Positions 54,818-64,000 of a stretch of DNA of 64,000 bases are shown in pieces. Each line of letters starts with the position of its first letter. Position 1 is the first letter of the stretch. The DNA is taken from assembly GCF_030295995.1 (NCBI RefSeq), contig NZ_AP027365.1, positions 992,001 to 1,056,000 on the forward strand, read 5' to 3'. Below the pieces are notes generated by a model that did not search any database, was not told the DNA's origin, and worked only from the letters and a program-made list of their open reading frames with translations. The DNA comes from Thalassotalea hakodatensis (GTDB taxonomy: Bacteria; Pseudomonadota; Gammaproteobacteria; Enterobacterales; Alteromonadaceae). The translations under genes were made by a program, and so were the position numbers.

Positions 54818-55972
54818 ATGTCACTTTCACCACGCTTTCTTTCTTTCTCTTTTAGTTACTTTGCATACTTTGCCATCGTAGGGTTAGTTGTGCCTTATTT
54901 AGGCGTATTCCTCGATGGTAAAGGCTTTAATTCTAGTGATATTGGCGAGCTCATTGCTATTTTTACCGCCACGAAAATTATTGGTCCAACGTTATGGGCA
55001 AATGCTGCAGATAAAACGGGTAAGCTTAAGCTTATTATTCAATTAGGAGTTGGCTTATCGCTGGTATTATTTTCGTTATTATTTTGGGTTGAGAATTATT
55101 GGCCTATCGCTTTTGTCTTAGGAATTTTTAGTCTATTTTGGACTGCTATTCAGCCACAACTTGAAGTGATGACTTTAGTTAGCGTTAGACGTAATGCCAA
55201 TATCTATTCACGTATACGTTTATGGGGCAGTATCGGGTTTATTATTTCGGTGATTATTGCTGGCGAGCTGTTGGTGGATAGTCAACCTGATGTGTTCGTT
55301 ATTTTAGGCTGGAGTATTTTATTGGCGCTGTTTATCTCGAGCCTATTACTTAAGCAGCCAAAGATAAACATAAAACCTAATGCTCAACGTGTGTCGATTT
55401 TCCCTAAAGTAATAGAACGTAATTTTATTTTATTTTTTACTGCGGGCTTATTATTACAAATTAGTTTCGGCCCTTATTATAGTTTCTTTGCGCTTTACCT
55501 TCGTGATCTATCGTATCCTAGTATGGCAATTGGCGCTTATATTGGCCTTGGTGCAGTTGCTGAAATTGGTATTTTTATTATTGCGGGGCGATTGTATTAT
55601 TTGTTTGGTCCTAGGGTGTTGTTAGCCATAAGTATTTTTTTAACTGCTCTTCGATGGTATGTCACAGGTCATTGGGCTGATAGCGCGATAATTTTGTTTT
55701 TTGTTCAACTGTTACACGCTGCTAGTTTTGGACTATATCACACGGCTTCCATTCAATATTTACAGCAACACTTCTCAATTCAAGAGCAGAACCGTGCACA
55801 AGCGATTTATATTGCTGGCGTTTACGGTATAGGTGGGGCATTGGGGGCATTTTTATCGGGCATCTTTTGGTTAGACGGTAAAGGTGCAATGTTATCGTTT
55901 GAGTTGGCAGCGGTGACGTGCGTTATAGCTGGCATTTTAGCCTCGATGATGACTTCACATCAAAAAAGCTAG
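54818..55972 (+). CDS. MFS transporter of the HcaT-like (phenylpropionate) type
   Basis: This 384-residue inner-membrane protein has about 12 TM segments. The start SFSYFAYFAIVGLVVPYLGVFL and the ARQP-like cytoplasmic loop region SRIRLWGSIGFIISVIIAGEL resemble the MFS_1-like PPP family. It lies 27 nt after aroC and may be co-transcribed. The substrate cannot be assigned from sequence; aromatic acids are known only for some relatives. Confidence 0.8.
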   Translation: MSLSPRFLSFSFSYFAYFAIVGLVVPYLGVFLDGKGFNSSDIGELIAIFTATKIIGPTLWANAADKTGKLKLIIQLGVGLSLVLFSLLFWVENYWPIAFVLGIFSLFWTAIQPQLEVMTLVSVRRNANIYSRIRLWGSIGFIISVIIAGELLVDSQPDVFVILGWSILLALFISSLLLKQPKINIKPNAQRVSIFPKVIERNFILFFTAGLLLQISFGPYYSFFALYLRDLSYPSMAIGAYIGLGAVAEIGIFIIAGRLYYLFGPRVLLAISIFLTALRWYVTGHWADSAIILFFVQLLHAASFGLYHTASIQYLQQHFSIQEQNRAQAIYIAGVYGIGGALGAFLSGIFWLDGKGAMLSFELAAVTCVIAGILASMMTSHQKS

Positions 55973-56130
55973 CCTTATCAGTATAAAGGTTTTCTATTCT
56001 AGCGCTTATTAAGTTTTATATACATCAATTTTGTACAATGTACTTGCTAATTATTTAATCAGTAAATTATTTTATTTGGCAGTGAATTACGCAATAATGT
56101 TAATTAACGTGACTTATGGTGTGAGAATAA

Positions 56131-56880
56131 ATGAGAGTTTTATTATGCTTAATTTTACTGTTATTAACAACAAAAGCAACATGTGACAATAGGAAAATTG
56201 TTATCGCGTTTGAGCCATTTCCTCCCTTTATTACTGAAGGTAAAGAAGGTCTTACTGTTGATATGCTAAGAGCAATTGAACAGAAATCAGCATTTCGTTT
56301 TGACGTGAGACTGATGACTTATTCAAGGGCTAAGCATGAGCTTAAATACGGACGTATTGATATTGCAGGCCATACACCTAAAGGCTTGGAAACAGCAACA
56401 TTCTACCAATATGCCCTTGAACTAGATTGGCAAATTCAGACTACATCAGATCTCTTCTCATTTGATCAACAATATTTAAATATTGATCACATCAAGCCAA
56501 AACGTATAGGGACTACAGCAGGCAACGCCACCTTCTTTGCTCAGCAACTTGGTGTAGAGCCTGATATATTTGTTGAAGTACGGACTTTGCATCAATTAGT
56601 TGATATGTTTATTAAAGGTCGTATAGATGTGCTCTTGTTTGAACGATCATCAGTGATGACTTTATTGGCAGAAAAAGATATTTACGGTATTCATTACCAA
56701 TCAATTGGTCTAATCCCTGCAAGTATTGCAGTATCTAAAGATGAAGAGGGAACGGAACTGAAAAAGCAATTAGATGAGGTGATCAAAACACTCGATTTAG
56801 ATAAAATTTTTTCAGGCTATTTACAATATATTTACTTACCATCAAAAGGCGTGACGTCAAAGTTCCAAGTGAACTATTGA
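56131..56880 (+). CDS. Periplasmic solute-binding-like protein (SBP_bac_3 fold)
   Basis: The 249-residue protein has a signal peptide (MRVLLCLILLLLTTKATC) and a single amino-acid-binding type domain. It begins KIVIAFEPFPPFITEGKEGLTVDML, typical of family 3 binding proteins, with later IGTTAGNATFF. No permease or ATPase gene is adjacent, so it may be an orphan binding protein, common in marine Alteromonadales. It converges with lipA 11 nt away. Ligand unknown. Confidence 0.78.
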   Translation: MRVLLCLILLLLTTKATCDNRKIVIAFEPFPPFITEGKEGLTVDMLRAIEQKSAFRFDVRLMTYSRAKHELKYGRIDIAGHTPKGLETATFYQYALELDWQIQTTSDLFSFDQQYLNIDHIKPKRIGTTAGNATFFAQQLGVEPDIFVEVRTLHQLVDMFIKGRIDVLLFERSSVMTLLAEKDIYGIHYQSIGLIPASIAVSKDEEGTELKKQLDEVIKTLDLDKIFSGYLQYIYLPSKGVTSKFQVNY

Positions 56881-56891
56881 CGTCATTATCT

Positions 56892-57860
56892 TTATTTAAC
56901 TTCTTCACCAGCAGCTTGCTTGTCAGCATGATACGATGAGCGCACTAAAGGACCACAGGCAGCATGTTCAAAGCCCATTTTCATCGCCTCTTTTTGGAAC
57001 ATATCGAAATCATCAGGGTGAACATAGCGTTCAACAGGCAGGTGATCTTTACTCGGTTGCAAGTATTGCCCAATGGTTAACATAGTGACACCGTGGGCGC
57101 GTAAATCACGCATTACTTGAAGAATTTCTTCATTAGTTTCACCTAATCCTACCATTAAACCAGATTTGGTTGGTACGTCAGGATTTGCTTCACCAAACTT
57201 TTTCAGTAAGTCTAACGACCATTGGTAGTTTGCGCCAGGTCTTGCCTTAGTATATAAACGTGGTGCCGTTTCTAAGTTATGATTAAATACATGCGGTGGA
57301 TGTTGATTTAATACGTCTAATGCGCGATCCATACGGCCGCGAAAATCAGGTACTAAAATTTCTACTTTAGTATGCGGTGCATGTTCAGCAATTTCTCGAA
57401 TACATTCGGTAAACTGATGCGCGCCACCATCACGTAAATCGTCACGATCTACTGAAGTGATCACCACGTATTTAAGTGCCATGTCTTTTAGTGTGAGCGC
57501 TAATTTTTTTGGCTCTTCCGCATCGGGCTTCAATGGTCTACCGTGAGCGACATCACAAAATGGGCAACGTCTGGTACAAATATCACCTAAGATCATAAAA
57601 GTTGCTGTGCCATGATTAAAGCACTCTGATAAGTTAGGGCATGATGCTTCTTCACAAACTGAATGAAGACCGTGTTTTCTTAACCCTGCTTTTACTTGAT
57701 CAATTTTTTCTGTGGTTCTGGGTAATTTTATGCGTAACCATTCTGGTTTACGTAGCATGGTTTCACGCTCAGAGGGCATTACTTTAATGGGAATATGCGC
57801 CATTTTATCGGCGTCGCGTAGTTTCGTACCAGGTTCAATACGTGAAGATTTAATGGTCAT
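56892..57860 (-). CDS. lipA: Lipoyl synthase
   Basis: This radical SAM enzyme inserts two sulfurs into octanoyl-lipoyl domains. The radical SAM cluster motif is CTRRCPFCD at about residue 92, and the auxiliary cluster cysteines are in [12 protein letters not shown] at about 66-77. The C-terminal [14 protein letters not shown] contains the conserved Arg-Ser-Ser-Tyr. The 322-residue length matches E. coli (321). It follows lipB with an 11-nt overlap. Confidence 0.97.
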   Translation of the reverse strand: MTIKSSRIEPGTKLRDADKMAHIPIKVMPSERETMLRKPEWLRIKLPRTTEKIDQVKAGLRKHGLHSVCEEASCPNLSECFNHGTATFMILGDICTRRCPFCDVAHGRPLKPDAEEPKKLALTLKDMALKYVVITSVDRDDLRDGGAHQFTECIREIAEHAPHTKVEILVPDFRGRMDRALDVLNQHPPHVFNHNLETAPRLYTKARPGANYQWSLDLLKKFGEANPDVPTKSGLMVGLGETNEEILQVMRDLRAHGVTMLTIGQYLQPSKDHLPVERYVHPDDFDMFQKEAMKMGFEHAACGPLVRSSYHADKQAAGEEVK

Positions 57861-58518
57861 GTAATGACTCCAAACCGGTTTTATAACTGAGTGTATTTGC
57901 GTTAAGTAACGCCGACATATGTTTTACAAGCGTTTCACCTGCTTGTTCAACCGTTTTTAATGCACAGATATCTGCACTTTGTAACATTTCTAAGCCTGCG
58001 TAACCACAAGGGTTAATGCGTAAAAAGGGTGATAAGTCCATATTTATGTTGAGTGCTAGACCATGGAAAGAACACCCTTTACGAACACGTAATCCTAATG
58101 ACGCAATTTTTTTATTATCAACATAAACGCCAGGCGCATCAGGTTTTGCGTAAGCTTTTACATTAAAATCAGCCATGGTTGCAATGATACCATGTTCAAT
58201 TAATGTCACCAGTTCACGTACCCCCATTTTTTTTCTACGCAAGTTGATCATAAAGTACATTACTTGCTGACCTGGGCCATGATAAGTCACTTGACCACCA
58301 CGGTCGACTTTTACCACAGGTATATCACCTGGCATGAGCAAGTGTTCTTCTTTTCCTGCTTGACCTTGGGTAAATACTGCAGGATGCTCGACTAACCACA
58401 GTTCGTCAGGGGTACTGTCGCCCCTTGTATCGGTAAAGTCTTTCATGGCTTGCCACACAGTGGTGTAGTCAGTTTGATCTAATTGCCGAATGACCAATTG
58501 TTGATTAATGTCCGTCAT
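57850..58518 (-). CDS. lipB: Octanoyltransferase LipB
   Basis: Transfers octanoyl groups from acyl carrier protein to lipoyl domains. Motifs: [12 protein letters not shown] at about residues 75-86 and the catalytic Lys/Cys region [17 protein letters not shown] with [13 protein letters not shown] 58518 gives [13 protein letters not shown], about 222 residues; a TTG at 58527 would add 3 residues. It overlaps lipA by 11 nt and lies 12 nt after ybeD. Confidence 0.95.
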   Translation of the reverse strand: MTDINQQLVIRQLDQTDYTTVWQAMKDFTDTRGDSTPDELWLVEHPAVFTQGQAGKEEHLLMPGDIPVVKVDRGGQVTYHGPGQQVMYFMINLRRKKMGVRELVTLIEHGIIATMADFNVKAYAKPDAPGVYVDNKKIASLGLRVRKGCSFHGLALNINMDLSPFLRINPCGYAGLEMLQSADICALKTVEQAGETLVKHMSALLNANTLSYKTGLESLHDH

Positions 58519-58530
58519 GAATGCCAATCG

Positions 58531-58794
58531 CTACAGTACGTATCGCACTGGCTCAATATCATTGAGCGTTTTATAGATAAGTTCGATATGTTCTTTACTT
58601 GTTACGGTAACAGCCACAGAGACAGAGTGATAATTTCCTTTAGAGCTTGGCTTGATGGTAGGCGAATAGTCGCCAGGTGTATGTTTTTGAAGTTCCGCAA
58701 CAACAAGGTCTGGCAGTTCATCGCAAGCAACGCCCATGACTTTGAAGTTTAATACTGTCGGAAATTCTAATAGTTCATCAAATTTGGTTTTCAT
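58531..58794 (-). CDS. ybeD: YbeD/DUF493 family protein
   Basis: This 87-residue protein has the same length and motif pattern as E. coli YbeD ([12 protein letters not shown] start, VMG core, [13 protein letters not shown]). The compact ACT-like fold probably has a regulatory role in lipoate or lipid metabolism, by neighbourhood only. I chose ATG 58794 by family comparison; ATG 58806 would add 4 residues. It is the first gene of the ybeD-lipB-lipA run. Confidence 0.92.
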   Translation of the reverse strand: MKTKFDELLEFPTVLNFKVMGVACDELPDLVVAELQKHTPGDYSPTIKPSSKGNYHSVSVAVTVTSKEHIELIYKTLNDIEPVRYVL

Positions 58795-58948
58795 TACGGT
58801 GCTCATTAAAGTGTTTGCTTAATATCAAAGAGCTGAATTATCAGGCTAAGCAAAATTTCGGCTATTTTAACATTGTTTCTTGCAGAGCAAAATGGTGCTT
58901 TTAAAGAGAATTTCAAGTAGGGGTGTAAAATTAACCACACAGAACCAA

Positions 58949-58970
58949 TAAAGCACCCGAAGGTGCTTTA
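58949..58970 (-). terminator. Rho-independent terminator of dacA
   Basis: The stem TAAAGCACC/GGTGCTTTA, with a TTCG loop when read on the - strand, lies about 50 nt beyond the dacA stop. It is followed on - by a T-rich tract (TTTATTGGTT). The stem is 9-10 bp. Confidence 0.7.
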
Positions 58971-59020
58971 TATTAAGTAGTACTTTTCAACAAATGTACC
59001 TAGATTATGTTGTACTTCGT

Positions 59021-60217
59021 TTAATTAGTAAATTGAAGCTTTATGTAGTCAACTAAACGATCAAACATCCCGCCTTCATTGATTTCTTGTAACGTAACCA
59101 TTGGGTATTGGCCGATATCTTTACCGTCAAGTTGTAAGAATACCGTGCCAACGACTTCACCTTTTGTTAATGGCGCAACGAGTTGTTTTTTTAACTCAAA
59201 ATTAGCTTTAAGGTTTTTACGTTGGCCGCGAGGAATAGTAATGGGGGTATCTTCAAGTATACCTAACTCAACTTCTTTTTTATCACCCATCCATACGCGA
59301 TTTGTTGCGAACGTTTCACCTGCTTTATAGGGCGTATAAGTTTCGAAAAATCGGAATCCGTAATTTAATAATTTTCTACTTTCAACAAGACGTGAACGTT
59401 CACTATTTGCACCCATCACAACACTGATTAAACGCATGTCGCCTTTGGTCGCTGAGCTAACTAAGCTGTAGCCAGCCTGAGCGGTATGACCTGTTTTTAA
59501 ACCGTCTACATTCATGCTTTTATCCCATAAAAGCCCGTTACGGTTTACTGTTTTAATGCCGTTATAAGTGTAAGACTTTTGTTTATAAAGCTCATACTCT
59601 TCTGGAACATCACGGATTAATGCTTTAGCTAACGTTGCCATATCTCTTGCTGTGGTTTTATGCTCTGTGCTATCTAAACCATGGCTATTTTCAAAATAAC
59701 TACTGCTCATCCCGAGTTGCTCTGCATAAGCGTTCATCATATCGGCGAATGCGTCTTCACTGCCTGCAATATGCTCGGCAATGGCGACACAAGCGTCATT
59801 ACCCGAAGCGACAATAATCCCTTGGTTTATTTCATGAATAGGGACTTCTTTACCCACTTCTAAAAACATTAATGACGAGCCTTTAAAAACAGGATTACCT
59901 GTTGCCCAAGCATTTTTGCTAATTTTAACAGGGTCATTATTTTTGATATTCCCTGATTGCAGCTCTTTACCGACAATGTAGCTTGTCATAATTTTAGTTA
60001 AACTGGCTGGTGCTAGTAAAATATCAGCATTTCCTTCAGCGATAACTTTACCCGTAGTGAAATCAACTAAAATATGCCCTTTAGCATTAATTTGAGGAGG
60101 AGAAGGAATAATTGCTGAAGCATGACTAAGTGATGAAATTGAGAAAGCGATACAACCAACAAATGTGAGTAACTTTTTACCCTTTGTCGTTATTTTTTTT
60201 ACCAAAGATGATGGCAT
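59021..60217 (-). CDS. dacA: D-alanyl-D-alanine carboxypeptidase (PBP5/6 type)
   Basis: This low-molecular-mass penicillin-binding protein trims pentapeptides of peptidoglycan. The 398-residue protein has an N-terminal signal segment (about 1-34), the SxxK nucleophile in APASLTKIM, the SxN motif in VASGNDACVA, and KTG in DGLKTGHTAQAG. The C-terminal PBP5_C domain and an amphipathic anchor (RLVDYIKLQF) complete it. It follows rlpA in the conserved elongasome cluster. Confidence 0.95.
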   Translation of the reverse strand: MPSSLVKKITTKGKKLLTFVGCIAFSISSLSHASAIIPSPPQINAKGHILVDFTTGKVIAEGNADILLAPASLTKIMTSYIVGKELQSGNIKNNDPVKISKNAWATGNPVFKGSSLMFLEVGKEVPIHEINQGIIVASGNDACVAIAEHIAGSEDAFADMMNAYAEQLGMSSSYFENSHGLDSTEHKTTARDMATLAKALIRDVPEEYELYKQKSYTYNGIKTVNRNGLLWDKSMNVDGLKTGHTAQAGYSLVSSATKGDMRLISVVMGANSERSRLVESRKLLNYGFRFFETYTPYKAGETFATNRVWMGDKKEVELGILEDTPITIPRGQRKNLKANFELKKQLVAPLTKGEVVGTVFLQLDGKDIGQYPMVTLQEINEGGMFDRLVDYIKLQFTN

Positions 60218-60433
60218 AATTAACCTTTTATAACTTGAAATTTATGTAATACAGTAGAATTACCGAGTTTATTGAACATTCACCCGAACACCAGTTTTCA
60301 AAAGTATACCAGTTTTGTAGGCGATTACTACGTTGTAACACCGAGGAATTTGTATCTTTTGATGTTTTACTTTATCGCTGACACGTCCGATAGGTTTTCT
60401 GCTTACTAGCGTGGTTTGATAATACTCCGCTCA

Positions 60434-61204
60434 TTAATATTTTACGGTAAAAGCAGATGGGTAGCCTTGCGTCTTTAGCTGTTCTAACAGCATGGAAATG
60501 ACTGTTTTTTCTTTAATAGGGCCAATATGAACTTTGTAATAGCCACTTTCTTGTTTCGCTTTGGTGGGATAATTAAATAATGAGCTGATTTTAGTGGCTT
60601 TTTTATTGGCTTGCGTTGCGTTTTTAGTGGCAAATACTTGGATATAATGCGCTTTTTCTTTATTAACCACCGTGGCTTCTTGATTGATATTACTAATCGC
60701 TTCGACAGTCACTTGTGCAGTACCTGCTTTAAGCATATCTAATTTATATGCGGCGCTATATGAAAGGTCAATCACACGATCTTTATGGAAAGGACCACGG
60801 TCATTTACTCGAACAATGACCGATTTATTATTAGCGAGGTTGGTCACTCTTACGTACGTTGGTAGGGGTAAGTTTTTATGGGCGGCACTCATACCGTACA
60901 TATTATAAATTTCACCATTTGAGGTTAAGTGCCCGTGAAATTTTTTACCGTACCAAGACGCTTCACCTTGTTGTTTAAAGTTGGTAGCGTTATCAAGTAC
61001 CTCATACTGAATACCTCTAACGGTATAGTTTCGATTTCCCCCTCTACTTTTTTTCTCAACTCTTGGTATCGCGTCTTGTAACTCTACAGCACTAGGTTTC
61101 CTAGTTGGTGAGCTATCGTGATGGTGTTGATAGCGTCCTTGTTGTGCGCTACAGCCCATTAATACAATAAAAACAATAATGAAAAGAAAGTTTGTATAAG
61201 TCAT
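60434..61204 (-). CDS. rlpA: RlpA-type lipoprotein with SPOR domain
   Basis: This lipoprotein of about 256 residues has a signal peptide and lipobox (LMGC at about residues 16-19). A double-psi beta-barrel domain (about 85-165) shows GEASWYGKKFHGHLTSNGE and VRVNDRGPFHKDRVIDLS with the catalytic Asp. A C-terminal SPOR domain (about 185-256) follows. SPOR domains bind denuded septal glycan; RlpA can be a lytic transglycosylase. ATG 61204 lies 1 nt after the rodA stop. Confidence 0.93.
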   Translation of the reverse strand: MTYTNFLFIIVFIVLMGCSAQQGRYQHHHDSSPTRKPSAVELQDAIPRVEKKSRGGNRNYTVRGIQYEVLDNATNFKQQGEASWYGKKFHGHLTSNGEIYNMYGMSAAHKNLPLPTYVRVTNLANNKSVIVRVNDRGPFHKDRVIDLSYSAAYKLDMLKAGTAQVTVEAISNINQEATVVNKEKAHYIQVFATKNATQANKKATKISSLFNYPTKAKQESGYYKVHIGPIKEKTVISMLLEQLKTQGYPSAFTVKY

Positions 61205-61205
61205 A

Positions 61206-62321
61206 TTACATAATAAATCGTCTATGAGTACCAATGGCCATTAAAATGCCAAACCCAGCCATCAATGTGACCATAGATGTACCGCCATAGCTTACCAAAG
61301 GTAGTGGTACACCGACTACGGGTAATAATCCAGAAACCATGCCTATATTGACAAAAACATAAACAAAAAAGGTTAAGGTAATACTACCAGCTAAAAGTTT
61401 AGTGAAGGCATGTTGTGCATTAACGGCAATCCAAAGTCCTCGCATGACAATGGCTAAATATACTACGAGTAATAATGTTACTCCAACTAAGCCAAATTCT
61501 TCACTAAATACCGCAAAAATAAAATCAGTGTGTCGTTCAGGTAGAAACTCAAGTTGTGATTGCGTGCCTTGCATCCAGCCTTTACCATTTAAACCACCAG
61601 AACCAATAGCAATTTTAGATTGAATGATATGGTAACCTGAACCTAGTGGATCTTGTTCAGGGTTTAAGAACGTTAATACGCGTTGTTTTTGATAATCTTT
61701 CATCAAAAACATCCATAAAATTGGGGCAAAGGCAGAACCGAGTACGGCACAACCACCGATAAGTTTCCAACTAGCACCCGCAAGAAAAATAACAAATACC
61801 CCAGAACTTGCTATTAACAGTGATGTACCTAAGTCAGGTTGTTTGGCAATTAACAATGTTGGAACAATCACCATAATAAAGGCAATGATAATATGCTTAA
61901 ATTTAGTGGGTAGGTCATATTGACTAATAAACCAAGCAATGGTTATAGGGACAATAAGCTTCATAATTTCAGAGGGCTGAAAACTTACAAAGCCTAAATT
62001 TAACCAGCGCTGGGCACCTTTCCCCACATGGCCAAAGGCTAACACAGCCACGAGCAGTCCTATACCTACAATATACATTGGTACAGCCCATTTTCGCCAG
62101 ACTAATGGAGGGATTTGCGCGATAATAAACATGGCAACAAAGGCGATACTTAGGCGCTTTATATGCCTGATCACTGTAGCGCTATCACCACCACTTGCGC
62201 TGTAAACAATAAAGCCACCTAAGATAATTAAGCACATTAACCCTAACAATAATGGCATATCTATATGTAACATTTGCCAAAACGAACGCTGTGCTTGTTG
62301 ATCGTGTTTATGAGAACGCAT
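61206..62321 (-). CDS. mrdB: Rod-shape peptidoglycan glycosyltransferase RodA
   Basis: This 371-residue SEDS-family polymerase has about 10 membrane segments and polymerises lipid II for cell elongation with PBP2. SEDS signatures are LGFVSFQPSEIMKL at about residues 109-122 and HTDFIFAVFSEEFGLVG at about 252-268, with a C-terminal PLPLVSYGGTSMVTLM. It lies 27 nt after mrdA and 1 nt before rlpA, the standard gene order. Confidence 0.96.
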   Translation of the reverse strand: MRSHKHDQQAQRSFWQMLHIDMPLLLGLMCLIILGGFIVYSASGGDSATVIRHIKRLSIAFVAMFIIAQIPPLVWRKWAVPMYIVGIGLLVAVLAFGHVGKGAQRWLNLGFVSFQPSEIMKLIVPITIAWFISQYDLPTKFKHIIIAFIMVIVPTLLIAKQPDLGTSLLIASSGVFVIFLAGASWKLIGGCAVLGSAFAPILWMFLMKDYQKQRVLTFLNPEQDPLGSGYHIIQSKIAIGSGGLNGKGWMQGTQSQLEFLPERHTDFIFAVFSEEFGLVGVTLLLVVYLAIVMRGLWIAVNAQHAFTKLLAGSITLTFFVYVFVNIGMVSGLLPVVGVPLPLVSYGGTSMVTLMAGFGILMAIGTHRRFIM

Positions 62322-62348
62322 TAAAAGCCTCTTACTGCTAGGTAGTCG

Positions 62349-64000
62349 TTAATCATCATCGACACCGTAGGTATTATCATGAAGTGGATGCGGATTTTTG
62401 CTCACAATCACACGATCACCGAAGTATTGATCGAGTATTTGCCTTGCTACAGGTGCAGCGTTTGTTGCTCCACCACCTTCAGCAACGTTTTCTATCGCAA
62501 CGGCTACAACAATTTCAGGGTTCTCATAGGGTGCAAAAGCAATAAACATGGCATTATCACGTTGGTTTTCTTGTGTTGATTCAGCGTCGTATTTTTCGTC
62601 CTGCGCTAAATTCGCGGTTTGTGCGGAACCTGTTTTACCCGCAGCATCATATTTGTGGCCGATAAAAGCTTTGTAACCTGTAGCGCCTTTATTTTGTACC
62701 GTATTGTGCAAACCATCTAGCACATAGTCCCAGTTTTTATCATCTTTTAGCACGATAGGAGGTTTTTCATCTACGGGAATATTTTCAATGCGACTGGTTT
62801 GTTCTGTTGCGGTAGCATCTTGAGAGTCATAGGTTGTTTTTGCTTTGACTAAATGTGGAACTTTTATTCGCCCTTTATTCGCTAAAATTGAAATAGCTTG
62901 AGCAAGTTGTAATGGGGTAACTGTCCAAAAACTTTGTCCAATGCCTACTGATAACGTTTCACCGGTATACCATGGTTGATTATATCTCGCACGTTTCCAT
63001 TCTACACTGGGCATAATGGCTCTATTTTCTTCATAAATATCAATGCCAGTGTATTCGCCAAAGCCGAACTTTTCCATCATGCGTGCAATTTTCGTAATGC
63101 CTAATTTATAGGCTAAATCATAATAATAAACATTACAGGATTGTTCGAGTGACTTCGATAAATTGACTTTGCCGTGACCCCATTTCTTCCAATCACGTCG
63201 TTTATTTTTAACCCCTTTTAATTGGTAAAAGCCTGGGTCGTATATTTCGGTTTCAGGGGTGATCACGCCGTCTTCTAAGCCTGTTAACGCAAGTAATGGT
63301 TTTATGGTTGATGCTGGTGGATAACCTTGTACTGTACGATTTATTAAGGGCCGATCTTTTGAACTTAATAGTTTGCCGTAATTTTTAGTGCTGATACCAT
63401 GAACAAATAAATTCCCGTTGTAACTCGGGTTGGAATACATAGCTAACACACCACCATCACGTGGGTCGATAGCAACGATTGCCCCTCGTTTTCCAGATAA
63501 TGCGCGTTTGGCAATCATTTGCAATTCGATATCGAGGGTTAACGTTAAGTCTTTTCCTGGCACAGGGGGGGTGAAATTCAGGGTACGTATAATTCGGCCT
63601 TGATTATTAATTTCTACCTCTTGATGACCCACTTCACCATGTAACTCATCTTGATAAAATTTTTCTAACCCGAGCTTGCCAATATTGCGTGTGGCTTTGT
63701 AATTTTCTTCTTTACCTTGTTCCTCTAGCTTAATAGCATCTCGACGATTAATTCGCGCAACGTAACCTAATGAATGTGTTGTTAAATCAGCAAACGGGTA
63801 ATAGCGCTTTAACCGTGCTTCTATGAAAACACCTGGAAATTTATGTTGATTCACAGAAAATAAAGCAACTTGTTGATCACTTAAACGCGATAATAGCTCT
63901 ATCGGCTTAAATCGGCGTTTACTGCGTAGAGATTTAAAAAGCTTTTCTTGTTTTTCGGCTGAAATGCCTAATAATTGACTGACTTCGGTTACGGTTTTTT
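62349..64000 (-). CDS. mrdA: Penicillin-binding protein 2, 5'-truncated by window edge
   Basis: PBP2 is the transpeptidase for cell elongation and pairs with RodA. The transpeptidase motifs are all present: SxxK in PPASTIKPLLAL, SxN as EQSCNVYYYD, and KTG in AGKTGSAQTANL. The frame stays open beyond the GTG at 63854 to the window end, with residues such as RSKRRFKPIELLSRLSDQQ, so the N-terminal TM and pedestal lie partly outside. It precedes mrdB by 27 nt. Confidence 0.95.
   Translation of the reverse strand, partial: KTVTEVSQLLGISAEKQEKLFKSLRSKRRFKPIELLSRLSDQQVALFSVNQHKFPGVFIEARLKRYYPFADLTTHSLGYVARINRRDAIKLEEQGKEENYKATRNIGKLGLEKFYQDELHGEVGHQEVEINNQGRIIRTLNFTPPVPGKDLTLTLDIELQMIAKRALSGKRGAIVAIDPRDGGVLAMYSNPSYNGNLFVHGISTKNYGKLLSSKDRPLINRTVQGYPPASTIKPLLALTGLEDGVITPETEIYDPGFYQLKGVKNKRRDWKKWGHGKVNLSKSLEQSCNVYYYDLAYKLGITKIARMMEKFGFGEYTGIDIYEENRAIMPSVEWKRARYNQPWYTGETLSVGIGQSFWTVTPLQLAQAISILANKGRIKVPHLVKAKTTYDSQDATATEQTSRIENIPVDEKPPIVLKDDKNWDYVLDGLHNTVQNKGATGYKAFIGHKYDAAGKTGSAQTANLAQDEKYDAESTQENQRDNAMFIAFAPYENPEIVVAVAIENVAEGGGATNAAPVARQILDQYFGDRVIVSKNPHPLHDNTYGVDDD

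Overview
The window is an AT-rich, gene-dense stretch of a gammaproteobacterial chromosome. Protein content and gene order suggest Alteromonadales, most likely Colwelliaceae (Colwellia or Thalassotalea type). This is inferred from family resemblance, not from a database search. Conserved gammaproteobacterial blocks include ribH-nusB-thiL-pgpA, cysD-cysN-permease-cysC, fadI-fadJ, smrB/prmB-aroC and mrdA-mrdB-rlpA-dacA-ybeD-lipB-lipA. I found no rRNA, tRNA, CRISPR array, phage or intact transposase.

Layout. 1-1.5 kb: the 3' part of an acidic, cysteine-free, Ala/Thr/Asp-rich protein that looks like a surface or S-layer protein, with a strong terminator. 1.8-12.2 kb: a Wzx/Wzy-type polysaccharide locus on the + strand (flippase, asparagine-synthase-like amidotransferase, Wzz-like protein, nitroreductase-family protein, pyruvyl transferase, GT2, GT4, Wzy-like polymerase or ligase, and a PssD/PssE split glycosyltransferase). 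No initiating transferase or outer-membrane export gene is visible inside it. 12.6-16.3 kb: riboflavin, transcription antitermination, thiamine and phospholipid housekeeping genes, then ugd. 16.4-20.6 kb (- strand): serA, rpiA, a 5-formyl-THF cyclo-ligase and a POT peptide transporter. 21.0-28.9 kb (+): galU, the sulfate activation set cysD-cysN-SLC13 permease-cysC, a DHH phosphoesterase coupled to cysC, and galE. Sugar-nucleotide supply therefore brackets PAPS supply. 29-32 kb (-): an EAL/HDOD protein, an intergenic stretch with a MITE-like element and a second degenerate copy, and an ECF sigma factor with a DUF3379-type partner. 32.3-39.2 kb (-): a MoxR/DUF58/BatA/BatBC/BatD operon. 39.5-42.9 kb (+): fadI-fadJ behind a perfect palindrome resembling a FadR operator.

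43.1-48.5 kb: a small membrane protein, a 92-residue protein made mostly of an 18-residue tandem repeat, a 33-codon ORF starting 9 nt after it, and a 1514-residue two-propeller/PAS/GGDEF/EAL sensor. 48.7-56.9 kb: an M16 protease, sixA, smrB, prmB, aroC, an MFS transporter and a solute-binding protein. 56.9-64 kb (-): the elongasome and lipoate cluster, ending in a truncated mrdA.

The parts most likely to repay attention are the 18-residue repeat protein with its coupled micro-ORF, the nitroreductase/pyruvyl-transferase pair in the polysaccharide locus, the cysC-DHH coupling, and the 269-bp element with 18-bp terminal inverted repeats and an 81-nt internal hairpin.
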